Translations under genes and position numbers: made by a program
Notes under the pieces: generated by a model
The model's database searches: none
What the model was told of the DNA's origin: nothing
What the model saw: the letters and a program-made list of their open reading frames with translations, nothing else
Shown: positions 1 to 7,918 of the stretch, piece after piece
Layout: each line of letters begins with the position of its first letter
How positions within the stretch are numbered: the first letter of the stretch is position 1
Origin: Mesorhizobium sp. M2E.F.Ca.ET.219.01.1.1
Lineage (GTDB): Bacteria > Pseudomonadota > Alphaproteobacteria > Rhizobiales > Rhizobiaceae
Length of the DNA: 64,000 bases
Assembly (NCBI RefSeq): GCF_004016445.2
Contig: NZ_SADT02000005.1
Location: 310,001 to 374,000, forward strand
Direction of reading: 5' to 3'

Positions 1-813
1 GAAGCCGACCATCGAGATGTCGTCGGGAACCCGCAAGCCGCGCGAGCGCAGCGCCGTGACCGCGCCCATCGCCATCAGGTCGTTGCAGGCGAACACCGCC
101 GTGATGTCCGGCGCCTGCGCCATGAGCTGTTCCATTGCCAGCCGGCCGCCGGCGAAATGATAGTCGGAATCGACGATCGACGAAGCCGGCAGCTCGAGGC
201 CTGCTTCGCCAAGCGCCCGCACGAAACCGCGCAGGCGGGCCGGGCTGGAGCTGGAATCGCGCGGACCGCCGATGACGCCGATCGTCTTATGCCCGAGCCC
301 AGCCAGATACCGGCCGGCGAGATAGCCGCCATGGTTGTGGTCGACCAGCACCGAATCGACATTGACCGACTGGATCTCACGGTCGAGCAGCACCGCCGGC
401 ACGCTGGGCAGGAGCCGGGCGAACACCCGCGCATGGTCGGACGAGCCGGCAAAGATCAGCCCGTCGATCTGCTTGGCCATCAGCACCGACAGATAGCGCT
501 CTTCCTTTTCGGCGTTGCCGTCGGAGTTGCACAGGATCACCGTGTAGCCGGAGACGAAGCCCGCGTCCTCGATTTGCCGCGCGACGCTGGCGAAGAAGGG
601 GTTGGAATTGTCGGGCAGCAGCAGGCCGATCGTTTTGGTCTCGCCGCGCCTGAGACTCCGCGCCACCGAGTTCGGGCTGTAGCGCAGCGCCGCGATCGCT
701 GCGCGCACGCGCTCGGCCGTTTCCGGCTCGACATGGCGGGTATGGTTCATCACATGCGAGACCGTTGCGACGGACACCCCCGCATAGCGTGCGACATCGG
801 CAATCGTCGTCAT
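1..813 (-). CDS. LacI-family transcriptional regulator (C-terminus cut by window edge)
   Basis: The frame runs open from an ATG at 813 to the window edge, giving 271 codons; about 65 C-terminal residues are probably missing, since LacI-type proteins are usually about 335-340 aa. The N-terminus is a classic LacI helix-turn-helix (MTTIADVARYAGVSVATVSH, residues 1-20, with the hinge region to about residue 60), followed by a periplasmic-binding-protein-like sensor domain (for example TIGLLLPDNSNPFF and GLIFAGSSDHARV). It lies downstream of and codirectional with a ribose-type ABC transporter, so it is likely the local repressor acting on the palindrome at 4579-4602, with the imported sugar as inducer. 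The effector is unknown. Family call is firm; target is inferred from context. Confidence 0.93.
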   Translation of the reverse strand, partial: MTTIADVARYAGVSVATVSHVMNHTRHVEPETAERVRAAIAALRYSPNSVARSLRRGETKTIGLLLPDNSNPFFASVARQIEDAGFVSGYTVILCNSDGNAEKEERYLSVLMAKQIDGLIFAGSSDHARVFARLLPSVPAVLLDREIQSVNVDSVLVDHNHGGYLAGRYLAGLGHKTIGVIGGPRDSSSSPARLRGFVRALGEAGLELPASSIVDSDYHFAGGRLAMEQLMAQAPDITAVFACNDLMAMGAVTALRSRGLRVPDDISMVGF

Positions 814-833
814 GGCCCTTAGCCCCTGGTGCC

Positions 834-940
834 CTCTAGAGCGTTTCACCGTTTCCCAGAAACGGCGATCCGCTCTATCCCTTTGTTTTTACGCAATTCC
901 GGACGGAAAACCGCTCACACTTTTCCTGGAATTGCCCTAG
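834..940. repeat. R3-type intergenic palindromic repeat
   Basis: This gap between the LacI gene and the permease gene holds two stem-loops: TAGAGCG pairs with CGCTCTA around 836-877 (enclosing a GTTTC/GAAAC pair), and GCAATTCC/GGAATTGC pairs around 891-936. It resembles intergenic repeats common in Rhizobiales genomes. Related hairpins occur near 10897, 46783 and 55484. It overlaps the permease stop codon and may act as an mRNA 3' stabiliser or terminator. Confidence 0.6.
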
Positions 941-1953
941 CGGATCCTCCGCAACAGCCTCTCCCGATACGCGTCTAGGATGACGGCCAGCACGATGACA
1001 AGGCCAATCACGATCGGTTTGAAATTGTCGCCGACGCCGAGCAGTTGCAGCCCGGTGCTCAAGACCTGCAGGATACAGGCGCCGACCAGCGTGCCGATGA
1101 TCGAGCCCTTGCCGCCGCTGAGGCTGGTGCCGCCGATGATGACGGCGGCAATGGCATTGAGCTCGTAGCCGACGCCGGCGATCGGACTGCCGATGTTGAG
1201 GCGCAAGAGATAGACCATGGCCGCGATGCCGGCGGTGAGCCCGCTGATGGTGAAGGCGGCGACCTTGTAGAAATCCGGATTGTGGCCCGACAGCCGCACC
1301 GCTTCGTCATTGGTGCCGACGGCGAAGATCATGCGGCCGAAGACGGTGAAGCGCAGCACGAACCAGCCGGCGGCGATCACCAGTACGGCGACCAGGAAGA
1401 TCGACGGCAGGAAGCCGCCGATGATCAGATTGCCGAAATCCACGAAACTCTGCGGCAGGCCGGTGATGGTCGAGTTGTCGCTGACGACGCGGGCAGCACC
1501 CGCCGCCATGTTGAGCATACCGAGCGTGACGATGAAGGAGGGGATCTTCCAGCGCGTCGAGATCCAGCCATTGAGGAAGCCGCACACCGCGCCCGTCGCC
1601 ATGCAGGCCAGAAGCGACAGCGTGATTGCCGCGGCCGGCGACAGGTCTTCATCGATCATGACGGTGGCGCCGACCACGGTGCACAGCGCCAGCACCGAGC
1701 CGACCGACAGGTCGATGCCGCCGGTCAGGATGACGAAGGTCATGCCGGCCGCCAGCACGGTGTTGATGGCGATCTGCACGAAGATCTTCAGCGCATTGTC
1801 GGGAGTGGCGAAGTAGGGCGCCGTGGCCGAGAAGAACACGGTGATCAGCACCAGCGCCAGGAGCACGCCGGCGTCGCGGATCAGGAAGCGCAGGAGTTTC
1901 GCCCGGCCTGGGGAAACAGGCGCCGACACCAGCGGTTCGGACGTCTCGGTCAT
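937..1953 (-). CDS. Ribose-type sugar ABC transporter permease
   Basis: 338-aa inner-membrane permease of the RbsC/BPD_transp_2 family. Hydrophobic segments cover most of the protein, and the family signature around VILTGGIDLSVGSVLAL (roughly residues 68-84) is present, as is the later AVIIGGTSLSGGKGSIIG segment. The ATG at 1953 was chosen because it overlaps the stop of the upstream ATPase gene as ATGA (1950-1953), implying translational coupling; the open frame extends further upstream only by running through the ATPase gene. It would form the translocation pore with the ATPase (1950-3449) and the binding protein (3589-4554). The sugar is not predictable from sequence. Confidence 0.93.
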   Translation of the reverse strand: MTETSEPLVSAPVSPGRAKLLRFLIRDAGVLLALVLITVFFSATAPYFATPDNALKIFVQIAINTVLAAGMTFVILTGGIDLSVGSVLALCTVVGATVMIDEDLSPAAAITLSLLACMATGAVCGFLNGWISTRWKIPSFIVTLGMLNMAAGAARVVSDNSTITGLPQSFVDFGNLIIGGFLPSIFLVAVLVIAAGWFVLRFTVFGRMIFAVGTNDEAVRLSGHNPDFYKVAAFTISGLTAGIAAMVYLLRLNIGSPIAGVGYELNAIAAVIIGGTSLSGGKGSIIGTLVGACILQVLSTGLQLLGVGDNFKPIVIGLVIVLAVILDAYRERLLRRIR

Positions 1954-3449
1954 GGTCGCACATACTCCTGATAGGCGAGCAACAGGATGCGCTCCTGGTC
2001 GAATTCGGCGCGCGGCACCTCGCCGACGATCCTGTTCTTGGAAAAGACGATGATGCGATGGCACATGCCCATCAGCTCGGGCAGGTCGGACGAGACCATG
2101 ATGATGCCCTTCTGCTGCACCGCCAGCATCCACAGCAACTGGTAGATCTCGCGCCGCGCGCCGATATCGACGCCGCGCGTCGGCTCGTCGAGGATGAGCG
2201 TCGAGGTGCCGCGGAACAGCCACTTGGCCAGCACCACCTTCTGCTGGTTGCCGCCGGAAAGGTTTCGCACCGCCTGCTCGATCGAGCTTGCCTTGACGCG
2301 CAACTGGCCGACGAGACCGTTGGCCGCCGCGGCCTCGGCCCGGCGATTGAGCAGCCCGTTACGCGAGACTTTGCTCAGATCGGTGATGGTGATGTTCTTG
2401 TCGACGGCCAGGTCGAGCAGCAGGCCCTGGCCCTTGCGGTCCTCGGTAAGCAGGCTCAAGCCATGCCGCACCGCGTCCTTGGGGGCAGCGATCGCCACCG
2501 GCTTGCCGTCGATCTCGATCACGCCGTCGAGCTTTGCGTCGGCGCCGAACAGGGCGCGCATAGCCTCTGTCCGGCCGCTGCCGACCAGGCCGGCGACGCC
2601 GAGGATCTCGCCATGACGGACGTCGAAGGAAATGGCGGGGGCCGCGGCATTGCGCTTCAGATTGGCGACGCTGAGCGCGACCTTGCCCGGCACGATCGTG
2701 TCGTCGAAGCTGTACTCGTCGGCGATGTCGCGGCCGATCATCATGCGCACCAGGTCGGGCACGGTGAGGCCGTGGAGATCGCGCGTCGCGACCAGCCTGC
2801 CGTTGCGCAGCACCGTCACCCGCTCGCCGATCTCGAACACCTCATGCAGGCGGTGCGAGATATAGATGATGGTGACACCCTTTGCCTTGAGCCGCTTGAT
2901 GATGGCGAAGAGCCGCGTGATCTCCGGCGGCGTCAGCGTCGCCGTCGGCTCATCCAGCACCAGGAGCTTCGAGTCGTAGCTCAGCGCCTTGGCGATTTCG
3001 ACCAGCTGCATCTGCGCGACGCCCAGCGCCTCGACCCGCGTCCTTGGATCGACATCGAGGCCGACTTCCTTCAGCAAGGTAACGGCGCGGCTGTTCAGCG
3101 CCTTGCGGTCGACGATGCCGAAGGCGCGTCGCGGCAGGTTTTCCAGCATCAGATTCTCGGCGATGCTGAGATAGGGCAGAAGGTTGAGTTCCTGGTGCAC
3201 GATGCGGATGCCGCTCTGCTGCGCATCATGCGGCGTCTTCGGCTGGTAGGCCGCGCCGTTGAAAGCGATCGTGCCTGAGTCCGGCTGGTAGATGCCGGCG
3301 AGCAGCTTGATCAGTGTCGACTTGCCCGCGCCGTTCTCGCCCAGCACGATATGGGTTTCGCCGCGGGCGATCGACAGCGAGACGTCGCTCAGCGCGACGA
3401 CGCCGGGAAAGATCTTTCCGACCCCTTCAAGGGAGAGAATCGCATCCAT
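1950..3449 (-). CDS. Ribose-type sugar ABC transporter ATP-binding protein (double NBD)
   Basis: 499 aa, the expected length for RbsA/MglA-type ATPases, which carry two fused nucleotide-binding domains. The first has Walker A GENGAGKS at about residues 37-44, the atypical signature segment LGVAQMQLVEIAKAL and Walker B LLVLDEPTATLT. The second has the degenerate Walker A typical of the family (GLVGSGRTE), a canonical signature LSGGNQQKVVLAKWL and Walker B LILDEPTRGVD. It powers the transporter formed with the neighbouring permease and binding protein. Its stop overlaps the permease start by 4 bp. The gap to the upstream binding-protein gene is about 140 bp. Confidence 0.95.
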   Translation of the reverse strand: MDAILSLEGVGKIFPGVVALSDVSLSIARGETHIVLGENGAGKSTLIKLLAGIYQPDSGTIAFNGAAYQPKTPHDAQQSGIRIVHQELNLLPYLSIAENLMLENLPRRAFGIVDRKALNSRAVTLLKEVGLDVDPRTRVEALGVAQMQLVEIAKALSYDSKLLVLDEPTATLTPPEITRLFAIIKRLKAKGVTIIYISHRLHEVFEIGERVTVLRNGRLVATRDLHGLTVPDLVRMMIGRDIADEYSFDDTIVPGKVALSVANLKRNAAAPAISFDVRHGEILGVAGLVGSGRTEAMRALFGADAKLDGVIEIDGKPVAIAAPKDAVRHGLSLLTEDRKGQGLLLDLAVDKNITITDLSKVSRNGLLNRRAEAAAANGLVGQLRVKASSIEQAVRNLSGGNQQKVVLAKWLFRGTSTLILDEPTRGVDIGARREIYQLLWMLAVQQKGIIMVSSDLPELMGMCHRIIVFSKNRIVGEVPRAEFDQERILLLAYQEYVRP

Positions 3450-3588
3450 GGGCGACAGAATCCTAAACCGCGCTTATCCACCGCGATAGCGGCGCGGGCG
3501 CGTCGGCACCGCTGCCGGACATGCCGACAGCGGTGACGCGGTTGCCAGAGCTAGGGCGCCGGCATGTGCCGGCGCGTCTCTGAAAGTC

Positions 3589-4554
3589 TCAGGCGGTGAT
3601 CAGCTTGACGTCGGTCTTGACCCAGCCGGAGAACTTCTCGCCGGCGAGCTCGCGCAGGCCGTAATCGATGCCCATGGCCGCCATCTGCGCGCCATACTGC
3701 TCGACGGTGGCGAGCATCTTGCCCTCCTTCAGCAGCGGGCCGACGGCCGGGATGTTGTCGAAGCCGACCACCTTGATCTTGCCCGACTTGCCGGCGGCGT
3801 CGATCGCCTTGACGACGCCGAGCGCCATCGAATCATTGGCCGCCATCACGCCCTGGATATCCGGATGCTGGGTGAGGAAGTTGGTCATCAGCGTGTTGGC
3901 TTCCTCGGTCTCCCAATGCGCGGTCTTGGAGTCGAGCAGCTTCAGCCCGTACTCCTTCACCGAATCGTCAAAGCCGAGCTTGCGCTGCTTGGCGTTGTCG
4001 GCCTCGGGATTGCCCTCGAGGATGACGACCTTGCCGCCCTTGCCCAGCGCCTTGCCGAGCGCGTCGCCGGCGAGCTTGGCGCCGGCGCGGTTGTCCGGGC
4101 CGAAGAAGGCAAGATCGATGCCGGCCTTCTTCTTGGCTTTCTCGTCGAGCGCGACGTCGATGTTGATGACCTTGATGCCGGCCTTCAGCGCCTTGGCGAT
4201 CGGCGTCACCATCGCCTTGGAGTCGGCCGGCGCCACGACGATGATATTGTATTTCTGGGTGATGAAGTTCTCGATCGCGTCGACCTGGGCCGCGAAGTCG
4301 CGCTCGTCCTTCATGCCGACGGCGGCGAAATCGAACTTGTCCTTGTTCTTGGCCGCATACGCCTCGGCGCCGGCCTGCATCTGCTTGAAGAACTCGTTGG
4401 CCAGCGACTTCATCACCAGGCCGACCTTCGGCTTGTCTGCCGCGAGAGCTGGGCCGAGCGGCAAGGCGAGCGCGCCGGCGGCGAGCGCGCTGGTCTTCAG
4501 GAACCGGCGCCGCGAGAACGGGCCAAGCCCGTGCATGTTCGAAATCTTGCTCAT
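3589..4554 (-). CDS. Periplasmic sugar-binding protein with Tat-type signal
   Basis: 321-aa substrate-binding protein of the ribose/LacI-like fold (peripla_BP_4). The mature part shows KPKVGLVMKSLANEFFKQM near the N-terminus and VMAANDSMALGVVKAID in the C-terminal half, both typical. The leader contains SRRRFLK followed by a hydrophobic stretch ending GPALA, which matches the twin-arginine consensus, so export is probably by Tat rather than Sec. ATG at 4554 was chosen because a strong ribosome-binding site (GGAGGAG) lies just upstream; longer in-frame starts would run through the promoter/operator. It delivers the sugar to the permease/ATPase pair encoded downstream. Confidence 0.94.
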   Translation of the reverse strand: MSKISNMHGLGPFSRRRFLKTSALAAGALALPLGPALAADKPKVGLVMKSLANEFFKQMQAGAEAYAAKNKDKFDFAAVGMKDERDFAAQVDAIENFITQKYNIIVVAPADSKAMVTPIAKALKAGIKVINIDVALDEKAKKKAGIDLAFFGPDNRAGAKLAGDALGKALGKGGKVVILEGNPEADNAKQRKLGFDDSVKEYGLKLLDSKTAHWETEEANTLMTNFLTQHPDIQGVMAANDSMALGVVKAIDAAGKSGKIKVVGFDNIPAVGPLLKEGKMLATVEQYGAQMAAMGIDYGLRELAGEKFSGWVKTDVKLITA

Positions 4555-4578
4555 TAGTCTCCTCCACTTGATTGAGCC

Positions 4579-4637
4579 GTAATCGGTTACGTAACCGATT
4601 ACGCGACAAAGTAGAGCCGAAATTTGCCGAGTGTCAA
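4579..4637 (-). promoter_or_regulatory. Promoter and LacI-type operator of the sugar transporter operon
   Basis: Reading the minus strand: TTGACA (4637-4632) as -35, a 17-bp spacer, CTACTT (4614-4609) as -10, then 6 bp later a 24-bp perfect palindrome at 4602-4579 made of GTAATCGGTTAC and its inverse GTAACCGATTAC, with the central CG typical of LacI-family operators. The palindrome covers the expected transcription start, an ideal position for repression. The -35 overlaps the stop codon of the preceding LysR gene. Elements are visible directly; repression by the gene at 1-813 is inferred. Confidence 0.8.
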
Positions 4638-5512
4638 TATCGGGAGCCACCCCCGGCTGGAGGGTTCGCAGTATTCAGCCGCGTCTTCAACCACTTGGCC
4701 GAAAAGTCACTGAAGGCGCGCACGCGCGGATTGCCCTTGAGGTCCGGATGGGAGAGCACCCACAGCTCCGAGGCGAGCTCTTCGACGGTTTCGCCCAGGC
4801 GCGGCAGCCGGCGCGCAGCACCCAGATAGTCCGGCAGCAGCGCCTTGCCCCAGCCGGCCTCGGCGGCAGCCGCCGCCGCTGTGAGGCTGTTGACCCTCAG
4901 CCGGATCTCATCCTCTCCGACATTCGCCTTAAGCCATCGCGCCGCCGGCAAGGCGGACAGGGTCGCGTCGAAGCCGATCCATTCCTCCAAGGACGTATCG
5001 CTGGCAAAGGCCGCATACGAAAAACGCGCCACGCGCCGGCCGACAAGCGTTTCGGGCGGCGTCAGTGTCGGGCGGATGGCGACGTCGGCCTCGCGCCGGG
5101 CGAGATCGGCAAAACTGTTGTTCACCTCCAGCGACAAAGCGACGCCGGGATGGGCATTGCCGAAGGATTTCAGGCAGGCGCAGGCAATGTCGAGCAGCGT
5201 GTCGGCGGTCGTCACATGGAGCGGCCCGACCAAGCGGTCGTCCTGCGCCGCCACGCGCCGCTCGACCTCGGCGAGGCGATCGCGCAGCTCTTCCGCGGCC
5301 TCGAGGAAAGGCCCGGCCCTGCCGGTCGGCACCAGCGCGTCGCCGAGGCGCTCGAACAGCACGCCGCCGGTGCGCTTCTCCAGTTCCCTGAGCTGCCGGT
5401 AGATCGTCGCGATATGCGTGCCGAGCCTTGCCTGCGCGCCGCGCACCCCGCCAGCCCCCGCGATCGCCGCCACCAGCCGCACGTCGTCATAATCGATCAT
5501 CTTCGCATCCAT
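4634..5512 (-). CDS. LysR-family transcriptional regulator
   Basis: 292-aa LysR-type regulator: a winged HTH over roughly residues 5-65 (AIAGAGGVRGAQARLGTHIA then IYRQLRELEKRTGGVLFER) and a C-terminal effector domain. The start at 5512 (MDAKMIDYDD) is preferred; an internal ATG at 5500 (MIDYDD) is possible. It is divergently transcribed from the azoreductase gene with 92 bp between them, the classical layout for a LysR regulator controlling its neighbour. The effector is unknown, perhaps a quinone, azo or electrophilic compound given the target. Confidence 0.9.
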   Translation of the reverse strand: MDAKMIDYDDVRLVAAIAGAGGVRGAQARLGTHIATIYRQLRELEKRTGGVLFERLGDALVPTGRAGPFLEAAEELRDRLAEVERRVAAQDDRLVGPLHVTTADTLLDIACACLKSFGNAHPGVALSLEVNNSFADLARREADVAIRPTLTPPETLVGRRVARFSYAAFASDTSLEEWIGFDATLSALPAARWLKANVGEDEIRLRVNSLTAAAAAAEAGWGKALLPDYLGAARRLPRLGETVEELASELWVLSHPDLKGNPRVRAFSDFSAKWLKTRLNTANPPAGGGSRY

Positions 5513-5604
5513 GCGAATGAGAGTAGCGGAATCGCTCAATACGCTCGCATTGCCGCGAACATATATCGCGCTCTGGAAACGAACCAGCCTAACTGGAGAC
5601 AGGC

Positions 5605-6249
5605 ATGAGCCGCATCCTGCACATCGAGGCCTCGCCGCGCGGCGACCGCTCCTGGTCGAGCAAGGCCGCCGCGAATTTCCTCGCACAGCTGAAAGAGCGC
5701 CTGCCCAAGGTCGAAGTCGACCACTTCAACATCTGGACCGCCATCCTGCCGACCTTCGACGGCGCGGCGATCGAGGCCAAATACGCAAAACTTTCCGGCA
5801 CGCCGCTGACCGATGCCCAGAGCCACGCCTGGAAACTGATCGCCCACTATGTGGCGCGGCTCGACGCCGCCGACGCGATCCTGATCTCGACGCCGATGTG
5901 GAATCTCGGCGTTCCCTACCGGCTGAAGCACCTGTTCGACCTGGTGACGCAGCCCGGCCTCAGCTTTTCCTTCAACCCGGCCACCGGCTACATGCCGCTG
6001 CTCAGGGCCCGCCCGACTGCCGTGCTGATGGCGAGCTCGGGCGACTTCACCGAAGGCCCGAGCTACGGCCGGCCGGATCTGGCGACGCCCTATCTCAGCA
6101 CCGCGCTGGCCTTCATCGGCCTGAAAGATGCGGCAATCGTCCATGTCTCGCCGACCATTGGCCAGTCGGAAGCGATGGAAGCCGGCGTCAGACGAACCGA
6201 GACAGAAGTCCAGCGCCTTGCCGAAAGCTTCGCCAGGAGGCTCGTATGA
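5605..6249 (+). CDS. azoR: FMN-dependent NADH-azoreductase / quinone reductase
   Basis: 214-aa flavodoxin-like protein of the AzoR family. The N-terminal FMN-phosphate loop is visible as EASPRGDRSWSS (about residues 8-19), with the family motif PMWNLGVPYRLKHLFDLV in the middle and a typical GPSYGRPD segment later. The enzyme performs two-electron, NAD(P)H-driven reduction of quinones and azo bonds in the cytoplasm, usually as a homodimer. It begins an operon with the SMR gene (ATGA overlap at 6246-6249) and is divergent from a LysR regulator, suggesting an inducible detoxification unit. Confidence 0.93.
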   Translation: MSRILHIEASPRGDRSWSSKAAANFLAQLKERLPKVEVDHFNIWTAILPTFDGAAIEAKYAKLSGTPLTDAQSHAWKLIAHYVARLDAADAILISTPMWNLGVPYRLKHLFDLVTQPGLSFSFNPATGYMPLLRARPTAVLMASSGDFTEGPSYGRPDLATPYLSTALAFIGLKDAAIVHVSPTIGQSEAMEAGVRRTETEVQRLAESFARRLV

Positions 6250-6572
6250 GCCAGTCCGTTGCCTGGCTGCTGCTGATCATCTCCGGCGTCACCGACGTCG
6301 CCTGGGCGCTCGCGACCAAGAAATCGGCCGGCTTCACCGAGCCGCTCTGGGCCGCGGTCTCGCTGGTGCTCCTGGTCATCTTCATCGCGCTTCTGACCAA
6401 GGCGCTCACCGTCCTGCCGCTCGGCACCGCCTATGCGGTGTGGACCGGCATCGGCGCCGTCGGCTCCCTGGCCACCGGCATCCTGCTCCTCGGTGAAAGC
6501 ACCGACGCCGTGCGGCTCACCTTTGCGGCGGTGACCATTCTTGGCGTGGTCGGGTTGAAGGTGAGTTCTTAG
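6246..6572 (+). CDS. SMR-family (SugE/Gdx-like) membrane exporter subunit
   Basis: 108 aa with four predicted transmembrane helices, the length and layout of small multidrug resistance proteins. Helix 1 reads LLLIISGVTDVAWALATKK; in SugE/EmrE homologues the equivalent helix carries an essential membrane-embedded glutamate (as in GLLEVVWA), and here that position is aspartate (D17, codon 6294-6296). Helix 3 (PLGTAYAVWTGIGAVGS) and helix 4 fit the family well. SMR proteins act as dual-topology dimers exporting guanidinium or quaternary ammonium compounds by proton antiport. Start overlaps the azoR stop as ATGA, so the two are translationally coupled. Confidence 0.88.
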   Translation: MSQSVAWLLLIISGVTDVAWALATKKSAGFTEPLWAAVSLVLLVIFIALLTKALTVLPLGTAYAVWTGIGAVGSLATGILLLGESTDAVRLTFAAVTILGVVGLKVSS

Positions 6573-6593
6573 GGAAGGCGCGTCGCGCCTTCC
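6573..6593. terminator. Hairpin between convergent genes (possible bidirectional terminator)
   Basis: A perfect 9-bp inverted repeat, GGAAGGCGC then GTC loop then GCGCCTTCC, begins right after the SMR gene stop and lies before the stop of the convergent monooxygenase gene. The U-run is weak (TCACTTT on the plus side), so Rho-independent activity is uncertain. Confidence 0.5.
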
Positions 6594-6605
6594 TCACTTT
6601 GCAAG

Positions 6606-7625
6606 TTACCGCCAGCCCAGCGCCGGCGCGACGTGCTTCAGGATCGACTCGATGACATGAGCGTTGTAGTCGACGCCCAACTGATTGGGCACGGTGAGCA
6701 GCAGCGTGTCGGCCTCGGTGATCGCCTCGTCTTCCCTGAGCTGTTCGACCAGCTTGTCGGGCTCGGCGGCATAGGTGCGGCCGAACACGGCGCGCTTCTC
6801 GGGCTCGATATAGCCGAAGTGGTCCTCGCCCTCGCTGCCGCCGAAATAGGCGCGGTCCATGTCGTTGACGAGGGCAAAAATGCTGCGGCTGACCGAGACG
6901 CGCGGCTCCCGCGCATGGCCGGCTTCCTTCCAGGCGGCGCGGTAGGCCCTTATCTGCTTGGCCTGCTGGACATGCAGCGGCTCGCCGCTCTCGTCGAATT
7001 TCAGCGTCGAGCTCTGCAGGTTCATGCCGAGCTTGGCCGCCCATATGGCGGTGGCGTCGGTGGCCGCGCCCCACCAGATGCGATCGCGCAGACCGGCCGA
7101 GAAGGGTTCGAGGCGCAGCAGGCCGGGCGGGTTGGGGAACATCGGCCGCGGGTTGGGCTGGGCAAAACCTTCGCCGCGCAACAGGTCGAGGAAGATTTCG
7201 GCGTGGTTCCGCGCCATATCGGCGTCGCTCTTGCCCTCTTGCGGCACATAGCCGAAATAGCGCCAGCCATCGATCACCTGCTCGGGCGAGCCGCGGCTGA
7301 TGCCGAGCTGCAAACGCCCGCCTGCGATGAGGTCCGCAGCACCCGCGTCTTCGGCCATATAGAGCGGGTTCTCGTAGCGCATGTCGATGACGGCGGTGCC
7401 GAGCTCGATACGTTTGGTCTTGGCGCCGGCGGCGGCAAGCAGCGGAAAGGGCGAGGCGAGCTGGCGGGCAAAATGGTGGACGCGGTAATAGGCGCCGTCG
7501 GCGCCGAGCTCCTCGGCCGCGACCGCGAGGTCGATCGACTGCAGCAGCGCGTCGGCGCCCGAGCGCGTGCCCGATTGCGGCGAGGGCGACCAATGCCCGA
7601 ACGACAGAAATCCGATCTTCTTCAT
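6606..7625 (-). CDS. LLM-class (luciferase-like) flavin-dependent oxidoreductase
   Basis: 339 aa with a bacterial-luciferase-type TIM-barrel. Visible family features are the N-terminal strand MKKIGFLSFGHW, AAEELGADGAYYRVHHF, KRIELGTAVIDMRYENPLYMAEDAGAAD and GRLQLGISRGSPEQVIDG, a common pattern in alkanal-monooxygenase-like proteins. Such enzymes use reduced FMN supplied by a separate reductase to oxidise a small organic substrate, which cannot be predicted here. It is convergent with the azoR-SMR operon and appears monocistronic. Start at 7625 is supported by homology-like onset of strand 1. Confidence 0.9.
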   Translation of the reverse strand: MKKIGFLSFGHWSPSPQSGTRSGADALLQSIDLAVAAEELGADGAYYRVHHFARQLASPFPLLAAAGAKTKRIELGTAVIDMRYENPLYMAEDAGAADLIAGGRLQLGISRGSPEQVIDGWRYFGYVPQEGKSDADMARNHAEIFLDLLRGEGFAQPNPRPMFPNPPGLLRLEPFSAGLRDRIWWGAATDATAIWAAKLGMNLQSSTLKFDESGEPLHVQQAKQIRAYRAAWKEAGHAREPRVSVSRSIFALVNDMDRAYFGGSEGEDHFGYIEPEKRAVFGRTYAAEPDKLVEQLREDEAITEADTLLLTVPNQLGVDYNAHVIESILKHVAPALGWR

Positions 7626-7918
7626 GTGCTCCGTTCCTGCTGGAGCGGCCCATCGGCCGCTTAAATGCCTTGTTGCTCCCGCAGATAGCCAGGGCGGTGC
7701 CGCGATACAACGGACACCGAATAGATACAGACCGTCAATGAGTTCCGCGAAATGTCCGGTCCCGCTCGGTCGGAGCGCGATCAAACCACGGCACATGTGG
7801 CGCCTGTCGGTGCCGGCGCGCCGACCGGCCCTGCGATCATCTCCGGCATTCTCGCCGCCGCCGGAGCGCTGTATCGTTCCCGCCAGCCGATGATTCCCCA
7901 GCATTGGACGATGCCTCC
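7626..7918. other. Intergenic region without recognised feature
   Basis: Between the divergently transcribed monooxygenase gene and the membrane protein gene. Open frames here are short and read like antisense shadows. It should contain both promoters, but I see no convincing -35/-10 pair and no repeat. Confidence 0.5.

Noticed and set aside
937..2223. 428-aa version of the ribose-type permease
   Set aside because: The first 90 residues come from translating the ATPase gene in another frame; the ATGA-coupled start at 1953 is far better.
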